From Mycobacteriaceae bacterium (GTDB taxonomy: Bacteria; Actinomycetota; Actinomycetes; Mycobacteriales; Mycobacteriaceae): a DNA stretch of 64,000 bases. This document shows positions 26,032-34,235 of this stretch, one piece after another (the stretch's first letter is position 1; each line of letters starts with the position of its first letter). The notes beneath the pieces were generated by a model, which was given only the letters and a program-made list of their open reading frames with translations, was not told the DNA's origin and ran no database searches. The position numbers and the translations under genes are program-made. The stretch spans positions 62,001 to 126,000 of the forward strand of contig JAIEPH010000049.1 in assembly GCA_019749805.1 (NCBI GenBank), in the 5' to 3' direction.

Positions 26032-26838
26032 ATGACCACGTTGGGAATTGGCCCCGAGGCTCGCCGCCGGCTTGGATCGCGGCGGACGGCCGAGATCGTC
26101 GCCGACGAACTCCGCAGGCAGATCATCGACGGTGAACTCGCTGACGGTGACCTGCTGCCCCGCCAGGAGGTACTCGTCGAGCAGTTCAGGGTGAGCCTGG
26201 TGTCGTTGCGGGAAGCCTTGCGGATCCTGGAAACCGAGGGTCTGGTTTCGGTGCGCCGCGGCAACCGCGGCGGTGCCGTCGTGCACGCGCCCGCCAAGGC
26301 CAGCGCGGCATACATGCTCGGACTCCTGCTGCAGAGCGACACCGTTCCCCTCTCCGACCTGGGCGCTGCACTACAGGAACTCGAGCCCATGTGCGCGGCG
26401 CTGGCGGCCCGGCGTCCCGACCGCGGCGAAGAGCTCGTTCCGAAGCTCAAAGAGATCAACGCGCTGATGGCCGAGCGCATCGAGGACGGACCGCAGTTCA
26501 CCGAGATCGGTGGGCAGTTCCACGACGAGGTCGTCCGCGGCTGCGGCAACCACACGATGATCGCCGTCGTGGGGAGCCTGGAAACACTGTGGACCGGTCA
26601 CCTGAACTGGTGGGCCCAGGAGACCACGGCGCGCGGCGAATACCCTTCGATGAGTCAACGCCGCATCGCAATGTCGATTCACAACAAGATCTCCGATGCC
26701 ATCGAAGCCGGCGACGGCGAGCGTGCCCGCAAGCTGTCGGCCCGTCACATCGCCGACACCCAGACCTACTTCAGTGCAGCCGATCCCGAACAGCGGATCG
26801 TGGCACTGTCGCCGCAGGCACTGGCCCGACGCAAGTAA
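26032..26838 (+). CDS. GntR-family regulator, FadR-type (FCD) subgroup
   Basis: 268 residues. The N-terminal winged helix-turn-helix is typical of GntR proteins: AEIVADELRRQIIDGELADGD, LLPRQEVLVEQFRVSLVSLREALRILETEGLVSVRRG. The C-terminal domain of about 150 residues is an all-helical FCD-like fold with conserved metal/ligand residues in FHDEVVRGCGNHTM and SARHIADTQTY. Such proteins bind an acid or acyl-CoA and release an operator. It lies centrally in the island and is divergent from the fused CoA-transferase, so it is the best candidate regulator of the shared sites. ATG at 26032; a far longer frame starting at 24808 is an artefact on the other strand. Confidence 0.88.
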   Translation: MTTLGIGPEARRRLGSRRTAEIVADELRRQIIDGELADGDLLPRQEVLVEQFRVSLVSLREALRILETEGLVSVRRGNRGGAVVHAPAKASAAYMLGLLLQSDTVPLSDLGAALQELEPMCAALAARRPDRGEELVPKLKEINALMAERIEDGPQFTEIGGQFHDEVVRGCGNHTMIAVVGSLETLWTGHLNWWAQETTARGEYPSMSQRRIAMSIHNKISDAIEAGDGERARKLSARHIADTQTYFSAADPEQRIVALSPQALARRK

Positions 26839-26844
26839 TGACGG

Positions 26845-27567
26845 GTGGCTGTGCGTAGCGCCCTGGTCACCGGCGGCAGCGGCGGAATCGGAAACGCCTG
26901 CGGGCGCAAGCTCGTCGAGCTCGGCTACGACGTCGTACTGACCGCCAGGCGTGAAGAGCCCCTGCGCGCCGCGGCCGCAGCAATCGGTGCGCGCTATGCC
27001 GTCGCCGACGCGGCGCAACCCGAGACGTTCGCACCCGCGGTGGACGCGCTCGACGAGATCGACCTCGTAGTGCATGCCGCGGGCATTCTGGGCGGAACCT
27101 ATGCCCGCAAGCAGACTTTCGATCAGTGGCGCGCGACGATGTCGGCGAACCTCGACTCGTGTTTCGTGGTGACATCCGCAGCGCTGCCGAAGATGAGGCA
27201 AGGCTCACGCTTCGTGTTCATCTCGTCATCGGCCGCCCACGAACCGATGATGGCGCGGACGGCGTATTCGGCGTCGAAGGCCGGCATGAACGCGTTCGCA
27301 GGCGCGCTGGCGCGCGAGGTCGATCGCGACGGCATCAACGTACACATCGTCACCCCCGGGCCCGTCGAGACCGAGATGTTGCAGGATGTGCCGTTCGAGA
27401 TGTACGCGATCCGTGCCGCCGATGTCGCCGACGCCGTGGCCTGGCTGGACACCCTCGACCCGTCGGTCGATCTGCCCGAAATCCGTTTGCACGCAATCAC
27501 ACGCGGGCCGCACGCCCGCACGCCCGTGGTTCCGCTGGAAGCCGAGCGACGCACCGCCAAGCAGTGA
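26845..27567 (+). CDS. Short-chain dehydrogenase/reductase
   Basis: 240-residue classical SDR. The cofactor motif TGGSGGIG lies near 9-16 and the catalytic Tyr-x3-Lys in TAYSASKAG, with Ser in FISSSAAHEP. After the Gly motif an R-R pair (TARREEP) suggests NADP(H) preference. It would interconvert an alcohol and a ketone or aldehyde. The GTG at 26845 is 6 bp after the GntR stop, so it is co-transcribed with the regulator. The TGA stop lies inside the stem of a bidirectional terminator. Substrate unknown. Confidence 0.88.
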   Translation: MAVRSALVTGGSGGIGNACGRKLVELGYDVVLTARREEPLRAAAAAIGARYAVADAAQPETFAPAVDALDEIDLVVHAAGILGGTYARKQTFDQWRATMSANLDSCFVVTSAALPKMRQGSRFVFISSSAAHEPMMARTAYSASKAGMNAFAGALAREVDRDGINVHIVTPGPVETEMLQDVPFEMYAIRAADVADAVAWLDTLDPSVDLPEIRLHAITRGPHARTPVVPLEAERRTAKQ

Positions 27568-27617
27568 TTTCGGTGCGCATACGACCCCTAGGCGATCGCC
27601 AGCGCACCGAAATCACT
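27563..27617. terminator. Bidirectional hairpin terminator with 16-bp perfect stem
   Basis: AGTGATTTCGGTGCGC (27563-27578) and GCGCACCGAAATCACT (27602-27617) are exact reverse complements; the loop is 23 nt. The plus-strand TGA stop of the SDR gene (27565-27567) and the minus-strand TGA stop of the amidohydrolase gene (27613-27615) both fall inside the stem, so it serves both convergent genes. Confidence 0.75.
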
Positions 27618-28755
27618 CGGAGGGCAACGCCTTGACGGTGGCGGGCAGGCCGTACAGCGCCGTGGCGTTGCCGCGCATGATTCGCTCACGCTGGTCCGCC
27701 GGGAACCGTCTGATCGCCCAGTCCGGCGAGTCGTAGCTCCAGTGCGGGTAGTCCGTGGAGAACATGATGTTGTCGCCGAGATTCATCATCTCGAGGTACT
27801 TGCGGTACTCGCCGAGGTCGACCTCTTCGAGTGGCTGGGTCGTGAACCGCACGTGCTCGCGGACATAGTCCGAGGGCTTTCGGCGCACATGCGGCAGATC
27901 CGCCTTGCGCTGCTCCCAGATTCGGTCCATCCGCCACATCACGGGCAACGCCCACGTGAAGCCACCTTCGACGAAGACCACCCGCAGATCGGGATGACGG
28001 TCGAACGCGCCGTCGAACACCAGGCTCATCAGATGCGACACGTACAGCAGCGGCCAGGACGCGAAAAAGTCGTGCCAGTGCGCCGGGTTGCCGACCGGGT
28101 AGATCGGAATCAACTCGAACGGCGTCTGCCCCATGAGGTGGGTCGCGACGGGAAGTCCATTGCGTGCCGCGGCCGCATACATCGGATCGAAGTGCGGGCT
28201 ACCGAACGGAATCCCGCGGGTCTGCGGCGTCATGAGCACTTCGGCCATGTACGGATGCCCGGCCCACCGCTCGATCTCACGTGCGGCCGCTGCCGGATCC
28301 TGGGCGGTGACACTGATCGCGCCCCGCCAACGGCCGTGCCAGTTGGCCTCGCCCAACCACACGTCGGCAAGCCAGTCGTTGTGGGTGGCCTTCAGGACGT
28401 CTTCGGCCTGGGGCAGCTGCGCGTCGCACATCGGTTCCAGCACAGCGATACTCACGCCGGCGTCGACCAGCAGCTGCTTGGCCGCGAAGTCCGGATCACT
28501 GCCCGCGACACCGCCGCGCGGCGGGCCGGCGTCGACCCGCAGTGAGTTCGTCTTGTACGAGTCCGGCGTGTCGTAGAAATGCGGGACCGGCGAGACCGCA
28601 TTACCCGCCGGCCAGAGTTTGTCCTTCCATTCCGCGGGCGCATACGATTTGAGCACGTCGGCCGACACCGGCAGCGGGTGGACGTCGGTGTCGACGATCG
28701 TCACCGCGATGTCCGCGGAGGCGGTCCTGTCCCGAACGTTCTCGACGGTCGTCAT
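27613..28755 (-). CDS. Amidohydrolase-2 family protein
   Basis: 380-residue amidohydrolase-2 (ACMSD-like) TIM-barrel protein. The N-terminal metal motif appears as VDTDVHPLP (about residues 20-28), a mid-chain His in VATHLMGQT, another in YVSHLMSL, and the C-terminal catalytic Asp in FSTDYPHWS. The family decarboxylates or hydrolyses C-C and C-N bonds of ring-derived acids. The ATG at 28755 has GGAGAGGAG upstream. It follows the paralogous gene at 28757 by 1 bp, so the two proteins probably pair. Substrate unknown. Confidence 0.85.
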   Translation of the reverse strand: MTTVENVRDRTASADIAVTIVDTDVHPLPVSADVLKSYAPAEWKDKLWPAGNAVSPVPHFYDTPDSYKTNSLRVDAGPPRGGVAGSDPDFAAKQLLVDAGVSIAVLEPMCDAQLPQAEDVLKATHNDWLADVWLGEANWHGRWRGAISVTAQDPAAAAREIERWAGHPYMAEVLMTPQTRGIPFGSPHFDPMYAAAARNGLPVATHLMGQTPFELIPIYPVGNPAHWHDFFASWPLLYVSHLMSLVFDGAFDRHPDLRVVFVEGGFTWALPVMWRMDRIWEQRKADLPHVRRKPSDYVREHVRFTTQPLEEVDLGEYRKYLEMMNLGDNIMFSTDYPHWSYDSPDWAIRRFPADQRERIMRGNATALYGLPATVKALPSE

Positions 28756-28756
28756 G

Positions 28757-29824
28757 TCAGGCTCCTCTCCGTGCCTGGATTGCCGGCTCGGCCGGCGTGA
28801 CGCCATAGAGCTCACTTGCGTTGCGCCACAGCACTTTGTCCCGCTGGTCACTGTTGAGACCTGCGACGACGGTGTCCGGCCCCGTTGCGGACCAGTGTGG
28901 GTAGCTCGACCCGTACATCAGCAGGTCGGCCTTGTCGGTGAAGTCCATCCACTGCTCGGCCTGGCTCTCGTCCGTCGGACCGTCGAGCGCCGACGAACAG
29001 AATCGCACATGGTCGCGCAGGTACTCGCTGGGAAACCGGTCCACCCACGGAGTTTGATCCCGCATCGACATCCAGAACGTGTCGAGGCGCCACATGAGTG
29101 GCGTGAGAATGTCGTAGCCGCCGTCGGCGAAGACGAATCGCAGATCGGGGTGGCGACCAAACATGCCCTCGACGATCAGCGTCGCCAGATGGACGAACGA
29201 GTTCAGCGGCATGAACGCGGCGTAGCCCGGATACGTGTGGGCATGACCGGCGAACGTCGGCGCATGGTCAACACCGTTGCCGCCGTTGATATGTACGGCC
29301 ACCGGCAGCCCGTGGGCGGCGGCGGCCTCCCAGATCGGCTCGAACATCGGTTTGCCGTAGGGCTCACGCGACTGCATCGGAACGCCCACCTGAACCATCT
29401 TCGGGTGGCCGGCCAGTCGCTCGATCTCGGCGACCGCTCCCCTGACGTCCTCGGGGTTGACCCGGATGGTGCCGCGGAACCGGTTCGACATGTCCGGATC
29501 CAGCCAACGGTCGAGCAGCCAGTCGTTGACCGCCGCGCAGATCCGGCTGTTCAGCAGATAGTCGGCGATGTTGCCGCGCGTCAGCGGATTGAGGATGGCG
29601 TAGTCAACGCCGCTGCCGTCGAAGAGATGATGCGCCACGGTATCTGGATCCGACCCCGGATAGCCGTCGCCGTACAGGTCGTGGCGGTAGTCCCCACCCG
29701 GCGCCTGATACCACTGCTGCTCGACGTCGGGGATAGCGCGCAGCTTGTGCGGCGCCGACAGATACCGCCGGATCTCGGAGTTGAACCGGAAGTGCGGCTG
29801 CACATTCGCATCGATGATCGTCAT
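28757..29824 (-). CDS. Amidohydrolase-2 paralogue with altered metal-site residues
   Basis: 355-residue paralogue of its neighbour (shared EGMFGRHPDLR-like and SYPHWS motifs). The N-terminal motif reads IDANVQPHF (4-12), so the expected D-x-D-x-H is D-A-N-V-Q, and the late motif is YGSSYPHW, with Ser in place of the Asp of (S/T)DYPHW. The internal His in VAVHINGG remains. A non-catalytic partner subunit of the gene next to it is a reasonable inference; a different chemistry is possible. It overlaps nothing but is 1 bp from its neighbour; GAGGAGG lies upstream of the ATG. Confidence 0.82.
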   Translation of the reverse strand: MTIIDANVQPHFRFNSEIRRYLSAPHKLRAIPDVEQQWYQAPGGDYRHDLYGDGYPGSDPDTVAHHLFDGSGVDYAILNPLTRGNIADYLLNSRICAAVNDWLLDRWLDPDMSNRFRGTIRVNPEDVRGAVAEIERLAGHPKMVQVGVPMQSREPYGKPMFEPIWEAAAAHGLPVAVHINGGNGVDHAPTFAGHAHTYPGYAAFMPLNSFVHLATLIVEGMFGRHPDLRFVFADGGYDILTPLMWRLDTFWMSMRDQTPWVDRFPSEYLRDHVRFCSSALDGPTDESQAEQWMDFTDKADLLMYGSSYPHWSATGPDTVVAGLNSDQRDKVLWRNASELYGVTPAEPAIQARRGA

Positions 29825-29885
29825 GCGGCCTCCTCGCAGGCTCGGCCGCCGCATTTCAAATTGTTGATTCGCTCGCAAGCTTCGC

Positions 29886-30242
29886 TCATGCCGTGAGATA
29901 CACCTGTCCGTCCGCGACGTCCACCTCGTACGTACGCACCTTCTTCTTGGGATCGGCGAGGCTTTCTCCCGTGGTGATGTCGAACTCCCACTGATGCCAG
30001 GGGCAACGCGCGATCTGGCCTTCACGCACATGGCGGATCTGGTCTGGCATCTCCGGGTCGTACTCGGTGGTGCCCCTGACGTAGCCCAGGCACAGCGGTG
30101 CGCCCTCATGTGAGCAGTAGTTCGCGATCGCGTAGAGCGACCCGTCGATGTTGTAGACCCCCACGCCGAACTTTCCGGCCGGGACCAGCTTCATCGTTCC
30201 CGGAGGCAGGTCTTCGATCGCACACACCGCTCGGCGCTGCAT
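29886..30242 (-). CDS. Rieske-type 2Fe-2S ferredoxin
   Basis: 118-residue single Rieske domain with Cys43-x-His45 and Cys80-x2-His83 as ligands. The 34 residues between the two ligand pairs are about twice the usual 15-17; the extra part holds LGYVRGTTEYDPEMPDQIRHV. It would carry electrons from a reductase to an oxygenase of the island. First gene of an operon with the two amidohydrolases, 61 bp ahead of the next gene, and divergent from the P450 gene at 30327 over site E. Confidence 0.85.
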   Translation of the reverse strand: MQRRAVCAIEDLPPGTMKLVPAGKFGVGVYNIDGSLYAIANYCSHEGAPLCLGYVRGTTEYDPEMPDQIRHVREGQIARCPWHQWEFDITTGESLADPKKKVRTYEVDVADGQVYLTA

Positions 30243-30270
30243 AGGACCTCCTCTCCCTTGACCTAGAATA

Positions 30271-30288
30271 CTAAAATAGTAAAGATAG
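30271..30288 (+). promoter_or_regulatory. Shared AT-rich site E (CTAAAATAGTAAAGATAG)
   Basis: The plus strand reads CTAAAATAGTAAAGATAG, the reverse complement of CTATCTTTACTATTTTAG, which differs from site C at one position. It lies in the 84-bp divergent gap, 28 bp from the Rieske ferredoxin start (30242) and 38 bp from the P450 start (30327). Confidence 0.7.
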
Positions 30289-30326
30289 AGCGAACGACTT
30301 GCCAATGCTTGCGCCGGGAGGCATGT

Positions 30327-31535
30327 GTGACGACCAGCACGGATTCGCATGATCAGCCGACCGCCCCCGATTTGGTGAACGATCCCTACCCCTACTTCGA
30401 GCACATGCGGAAGACGTCGCCGGTGTGGCGCGGGACGCTCATGGAGAGCGACCTGATGCCCGAGGAGCTCAAGAACCCCGAGAACTGGACGTTGTTCGAC
30501 TTCGACAGCGTCTTCACCGCCTTTCGCGAAGACACGGTGTTCGCCTCGGAGATGTACAACCAGACCATCGGATTGGTGTTCGGGCCGACGATCCTCGGCA
30601 TGGCGGGCAAGCAGCACCACGACCATCGCAGCCTGGTGAGCAAGGCCTTCAAGCAGAGCTCGCTGTCCAAGTGGGAACCCGAGGTGATCGACCCGATCTG
30701 TGATCAGCTGGTCGACGAGTTCTCCGACGATGGCCAGGTCGATCTGGTCAAGGCGGTGACGTTCGAGTTCCCCACCAGGGTCACTGCCGCGCTGCTCGGG
30801 CTGCCGCAGGAGGATCTGGATTTCTTCCGGAAGCTGTCGCTGGATCTGATCTCGATCACCGAGGACATCGAAGCGGGGCTGACGGCGTCGGTCGAACTGG
30901 GTACGTATTTCCAGCAGCAGGTGGATCAACGTCGAAGCCAACCGACCAACGATGTCATCGGCGACCTGGTCGCCGCGGAGATCGACGGGGAAAAGCTCAC
31001 CGATGAGGCGATCATCTCGTTCCTGCGCCTGCTGCTGCCCGCCGGGCTCGAGACGACCTACCGGTCATCAGGAAATCTGTTGCAACTGTTGCTGACCCAC
31101 CCAGACCAACTCGAGGCGCTGCAACGGGATCGCAGTCTCATCCCGGCTGCGATCGAGGAAGGGATCCGCTTCGAAACCCCGCTTGTGCTGGTGGCGCGCA
31201 ACACCACCCGTGATGTCGAGATGCACGGCATGACGATCCCGGAGGGCGCGTCGATCACCTTGTGTATGGGCGCGGCCAATCGTGACGACAAGCGGTGGGA
31301 GCATCCCGATGTGTTCGACATCCACCGTCCGCGGCGGGCGCACATCTCGTTCGCCGGTGGCATTCACAGCTGCCTCGGGATGCATCTGGCCCGCGTCGAG
31401 ACGAAGGCGATGCTGACGAGTCTTTTCGACCGTTTGACCGATTTCGAACTAATCGCCGACGACGATACGAAGATTGTCGGCATGCCGTTCCGATCCCCCA
31501 AGCATCTGCCCGTCACATTCCGGCCGGCCTCGTGA
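30327..31535 (+). CDS. Cytochrome P450
   Basis: 402-residue P450. I-helix AGLETT (239-244), K-helix E278-x2-R281, heme loop FAGGIHSCLG with Cys349. The Glu in place of the usual Asp in the I-helix is common in some mycobacterial families. The GTG at 30327 has GGGAGG upstream; the stop overlaps the alcohol dehydrogenase start (GTGA, 31532), so a product alcohol may be handed on for oxidation. No ferredoxin gene is adjacent except the Rieske ferredoxin across the gap. Substrate unknown. Confidence 0.88.
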   Translation: MTTSTDSHDQPTAPDLVNDPYPYFEHMRKTSPVWRGTLMESDLMPEELKNPENWTLFDFDSVFTAFREDTVFASEMYNQTIGLVFGPTILGMAGKQHHDHRSLVSKAFKQSSLSKWEPEVIDPICDQLVDEFSDDGQVDLVKAVTFEFPTRVTAALLGLPQEDLDFFRKLSLDLISITEDIEAGLTASVELGTYFQQQVDQRRSQPTNDVIGDLVAAEIDGEKLTDEAIISFLRLLLPAGLETTYRSSGNLLQLLLTHPDQLEALQRDRSLIPAAIEEGIRFETPLVLVARNTTRDVEMHGMTIPEGASITLCMGAANRDDKRWEHPDVFDIHRPRRAHISFAGGIHSCLGMHLARVETKAMLTSLFDRLTDFELIADDDTKIVGMPFRSPKHLPVTFRPAS

Positions 31536-32689
31536 AAACTCGCGCAGCGATCCTGCATGACATGGGTCAGCAGTGGTCGGTCGAGGAGTTCGAGCTCGAC
31601 CCGCCCAAGGCCGGCGAGGTACTCCTCGAGATGGCCGCCGCCGGGCTGTGCCACTCCGATGAGCACATCCGCAACGGTGACATGTCCGCGTCCAACGAGG
31701 TGATGCAGTCCTATGGGCTGCCGTCGATGTTCCCGTTGATCGGCGGCCACGAGGGTGCCGGCGTGGTCCTCGAAGTCGGTGCGGGCGTCACCGAGTTCAA
31801 ACCGGGCGACCACGTCGTGACGTCGTTCGTCGCGGTGTGCGGCAGTTGCCGCTGGTGCAACTCCGGCATGGAGTACATCTGCGATATGGGCGCCCAGGTG
31901 ATGATTCCCGGCATGCCCACCGACGGCACGTTTCGTCATCACACATCCGACGGCCGCAATCTGGGCCATCTGTCCAAGGTCGGGGCGTTCTCGAAACACA
32001 CTGTGGTGTCACCGGATTCGATCGTCAAGATCGACCCGCACCTGCCCCTGCTACCGATGGCGCTGCTGTCCTGCGGAGTTCCCACCGGTTACGGTTCCGC
32101 GGAGAACCGCGCGAAGGTGCGCACCGGCGACACCGTCGTCGTGATCGGGGTCGGCGGTATCGGCACCGGAGCCATCCAGGGCGCGCGCATCAACGGCGCC
32201 GCACAGATCATTGCCGTCGATCCGGTGGAGTTCAAACAGAAATCGGCGCTGAGGTTCGGCGCCACACATAGCGTCGCGTCCGCCGAGGAAGCCGCCGATC
32301 TGGTTCGTGATCTGACCGCCGGCGTGATGGCTGACAGCGTTATCGTCTCCCCATCGCTGATCACCGAGGACGATGTGCAGCCCGCGCTGAGCCTGACGCG
32401 CAAGGGCGGAACCTGTGTGCTGACCGGAATGACGAGGCAGCTCACGAGTTCCATCGGGATCAACCTGCAGGAGTTCATCCTGTGGAACAAGAACCTCGTC
32501 GGCACCGTGTACGGATCATGTAATCCCCGGGTGGACGTGCCCCGCTTCATCAAGCTCTACGAATCGGGGCAGCTGCAACTCGACGAGATGATCACCCGGC
32601 GCTACCGGCTCAACGAGATCAACGACGGTTACCGCGACCAGCTCAACGGCGAGATCGTGCGCGGCATCATTGATTTCAGCCTGGATTGA
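31532..32689 (+). CDS. Zinc alcohol dehydrogenase, NDMA/mycofactocin-type
   Basis: 385-residue zinc MDR-family dehydrogenase. Catalytic zinc ligands Cys40 and His73-Glu74; structural zinc Cys103, Cys106, Cys109, Cys117; Rossmann motif GVGGIGTGAIQ near residue 205. The overall sequence resembles the actinobacterial NDMA-dependent alcohol dehydrogenases that use a tightly bound NAD and depend on mycofactocin. The GTG overlaps the P450 stop by 4 bp. It converges on the ligase gene at 32691 with 1 bp between. Confidence 0.88.
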   Translation: MKTRAAILHDMGQQWSVEEFELDPPKAGEVLLEMAAAGLCHSDEHIRNGDMSASNEVMQSYGLPSMFPLIGGHEGAGVVLEVGAGVTEFKPGDHVVTSFVAVCGSCRWCNSGMEYICDMGAQVMIPGMPTDGTFRHHTSDGRNLGHLSKVGAFSKHTVVSPDSIVKIDPHLPLLPMALLSCGVPTGYGSAENRAKVRTGDTVVVIGVGGIGTGAIQGARINGAAQIIAVDPVEFKQKSALRFGATHSVASAEEAADLVRDLTAGVMADSVIVSPSLITEDDVQPALSLTRKGGTCVLTGMTRQLTSSIGINLQEFILWNKNLVGTVYGSCNPRVDVPRFIKLYESGQLQLDEMITRRYRLNEINDGYRDQLNGEIVRGIIDFSLD

Positions 32690-32690
32690 G

Positions 32691-34226
32691 TCACACGATG
32701 CGCGACGTGCGGCCCTGCCAGTAGCGGTCGCGGATACGCCGCTTGTAGAGCTTTCCGTTGGGATCGCGCGGCAGTTCCTGGTCGAACTCGATGGTGCGAG
32801 GGCACTTGTAGGTCGCTAGGTTGCGACGGCAGTAATTGATCAATTCCGCTTCGAGTGCGGGTCCCGCGTTGATGCCACCGATCGGTTGCACAACCGCCTT
32901 GACCTCCTCGCCGAACTCTTCGTTCGGAACGCCGAACACCGCGGCATCGACGAGCTTGGGATGCATCACGAGCAGGTTCTCCACCTCCTGCGGGTAGATG
33001 TTCACCCCACCGGACACGATCATGAACGTCGAGCGGTCGGTGAGATAGAGGTAGCCGTCCTCGTCGACGAACCCCATATCGCCGAGCGATCGCCAGCCGC
33101 GGTCGTTGGACACCGACGCGGTTTTGGCCGGGTCCTTGAAGTATTCGAACGCCGGTCCCCCCTCGAAGTAGAGTTCCCCGGCGGTGCCGACGGGAACTTC
33201 GATCCCGTCGGCATCCAGCACATGCACAGGGGTGATGGGCCTGCCCACCGAGCCCGGGTGCGCCAGCCATTCTTCGGGCCCGATCCCGGTGCCCGCGAAT
33301 CCTTCTGTGCCCCCGTAGTACTCGTGGATGATCGGGCCGAACCACTCCATCATCTTGTACTTGACGTCGACCGGGCACGGCGCGGCCGCATGGATCACGC
33401 ACCGCAGGCTCGACATGTCGTAGGCGGCACGGACCTCTTCGGGCAGCTTGAGCATCCGCACGAACATCGTCGGCACGAATTGCGCATGCGTGACGCGGTA
33501 CGTCTCGATGTGCCGCAGTACGGCCTCGGCGTCGAACTTTCGCATCAGGATCGAGGCGGCGCCCACCCGGTGCACCGCCATCGTGTAGTTGATGCCCGCC
33601 GCGTGATACAGCGGTGCCGGGGAGAGGTAGACGCTGGACGTGGTCATGCCGTAGCGCTGGCCGAGCGAGTACTCGAGGACTTTTTGCGCCCACGACCCCT
33701 GGCCGTCGGTCGGCAGGGGCCGGCGAACGGCCTTGGGTCGCCCCGTGGTTCCCGAGGAGTAGAGCATCTCGGTACCGTCGCTGATCGACGGTGCGTTGCC
33801 CGCCGATGCCAGCGCCTCGCGGTAGGCCGTCCAGCCAGGCAGCGCGGCACCCACGCTGATGTGCACCGCGACGCCCGGGTTGGCCTCGAGAATGTGGGCT
33901 GCCAGCTCAGTCATCGACTCGTCGACGAACACCGCCTTGGCCTCGGAGTCGTCGATCACGTAGGCGATCTCGGCTGAGGTGAAGTGCGTGTTGACCGCGC
34001 TGTAGTAGAGCCCGGAAAGCTGGCAGCCCCAGGTGATCTCGAAGAACTCCGGACGGTTCGGCAGTAACAGGGCGACGCCGTCACCCGGCCGCAGGCCGGC
34101 CTCGTGCAGTAGGGCGGCCACCCGCCGGCTACTCGCGTAGAGGTCGCCGTAGGTGACGGTCTCACCATCTGCAACGATCACGGCCGGTGAGTCCGCGGCC
34201 TCTGTCGCATGGTCAGAGATGTTCAA
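32691..34226 (-). CDS. AMP-dependent acyl-CoA ligase
   Basis: 511-residue ANL ligase. Motifs in order: YSSGTTGRPKAVRR near residues 156-169, YGGTEGFAGTG near 305, the GDMGFVDEDGYLYLTDRSTFMIVSGGVNIYP hinge region, and the catalytic Lys region LPRDPNGKLYKRR. It activates an acid as an acyl-CoA. The start is a TTG at 34226, 9 bp after the crotonase gene's stop; no ATG/GTG lies earlier in frame. It is the last gene of the operon beginning at 37663. Substrate unknown. Confidence 0.85.
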   Translation of the reverse strand: MNISDHATEAADSPAVIVADGETVTYGDLYASSRRVAALLHEAGLRPGDGVALLLPNRPEFFEITWGCQLSGLYYSAVNTHFTSAEIAYVIDDSEAKAVFVDESMTELAAHILEANPGVAVHISVGAALPGWTAYREALASAGNAPSISDGTEMLYSSGTTGRPKAVRRPLPTDGQGSWAQKVLEYSLGQRYGMTTSSVYLSPAPLYHAAGINYTMAVHRVGAASILMRKFDAEAVLRHIETYRVTHAQFVPTMFVRMLKLPEEVRAAYDMSSLRCVIHAAAPCPVDVKYKMMEWFGPIIHEYYGGTEGFAGTGIGPEEWLAHPGSVGRPITPVHVLDADGIEVPVGTAGELYFEGGPAFEYFKDPAKTASVSNDRGWRSLGDMGFVDEDGYLYLTDRSTFMIVSGGVNIYPQEVENLLVMHPKLVDAAVFGVPNEEFGEEVKAVVQPIGGINAGPALEAELINYCRRNLATYKCPRTIEFDQELPRDPNGKLYKRRIRDRYWQGRTSRIV

Positions 34227-34235
34227 CGGACACCC

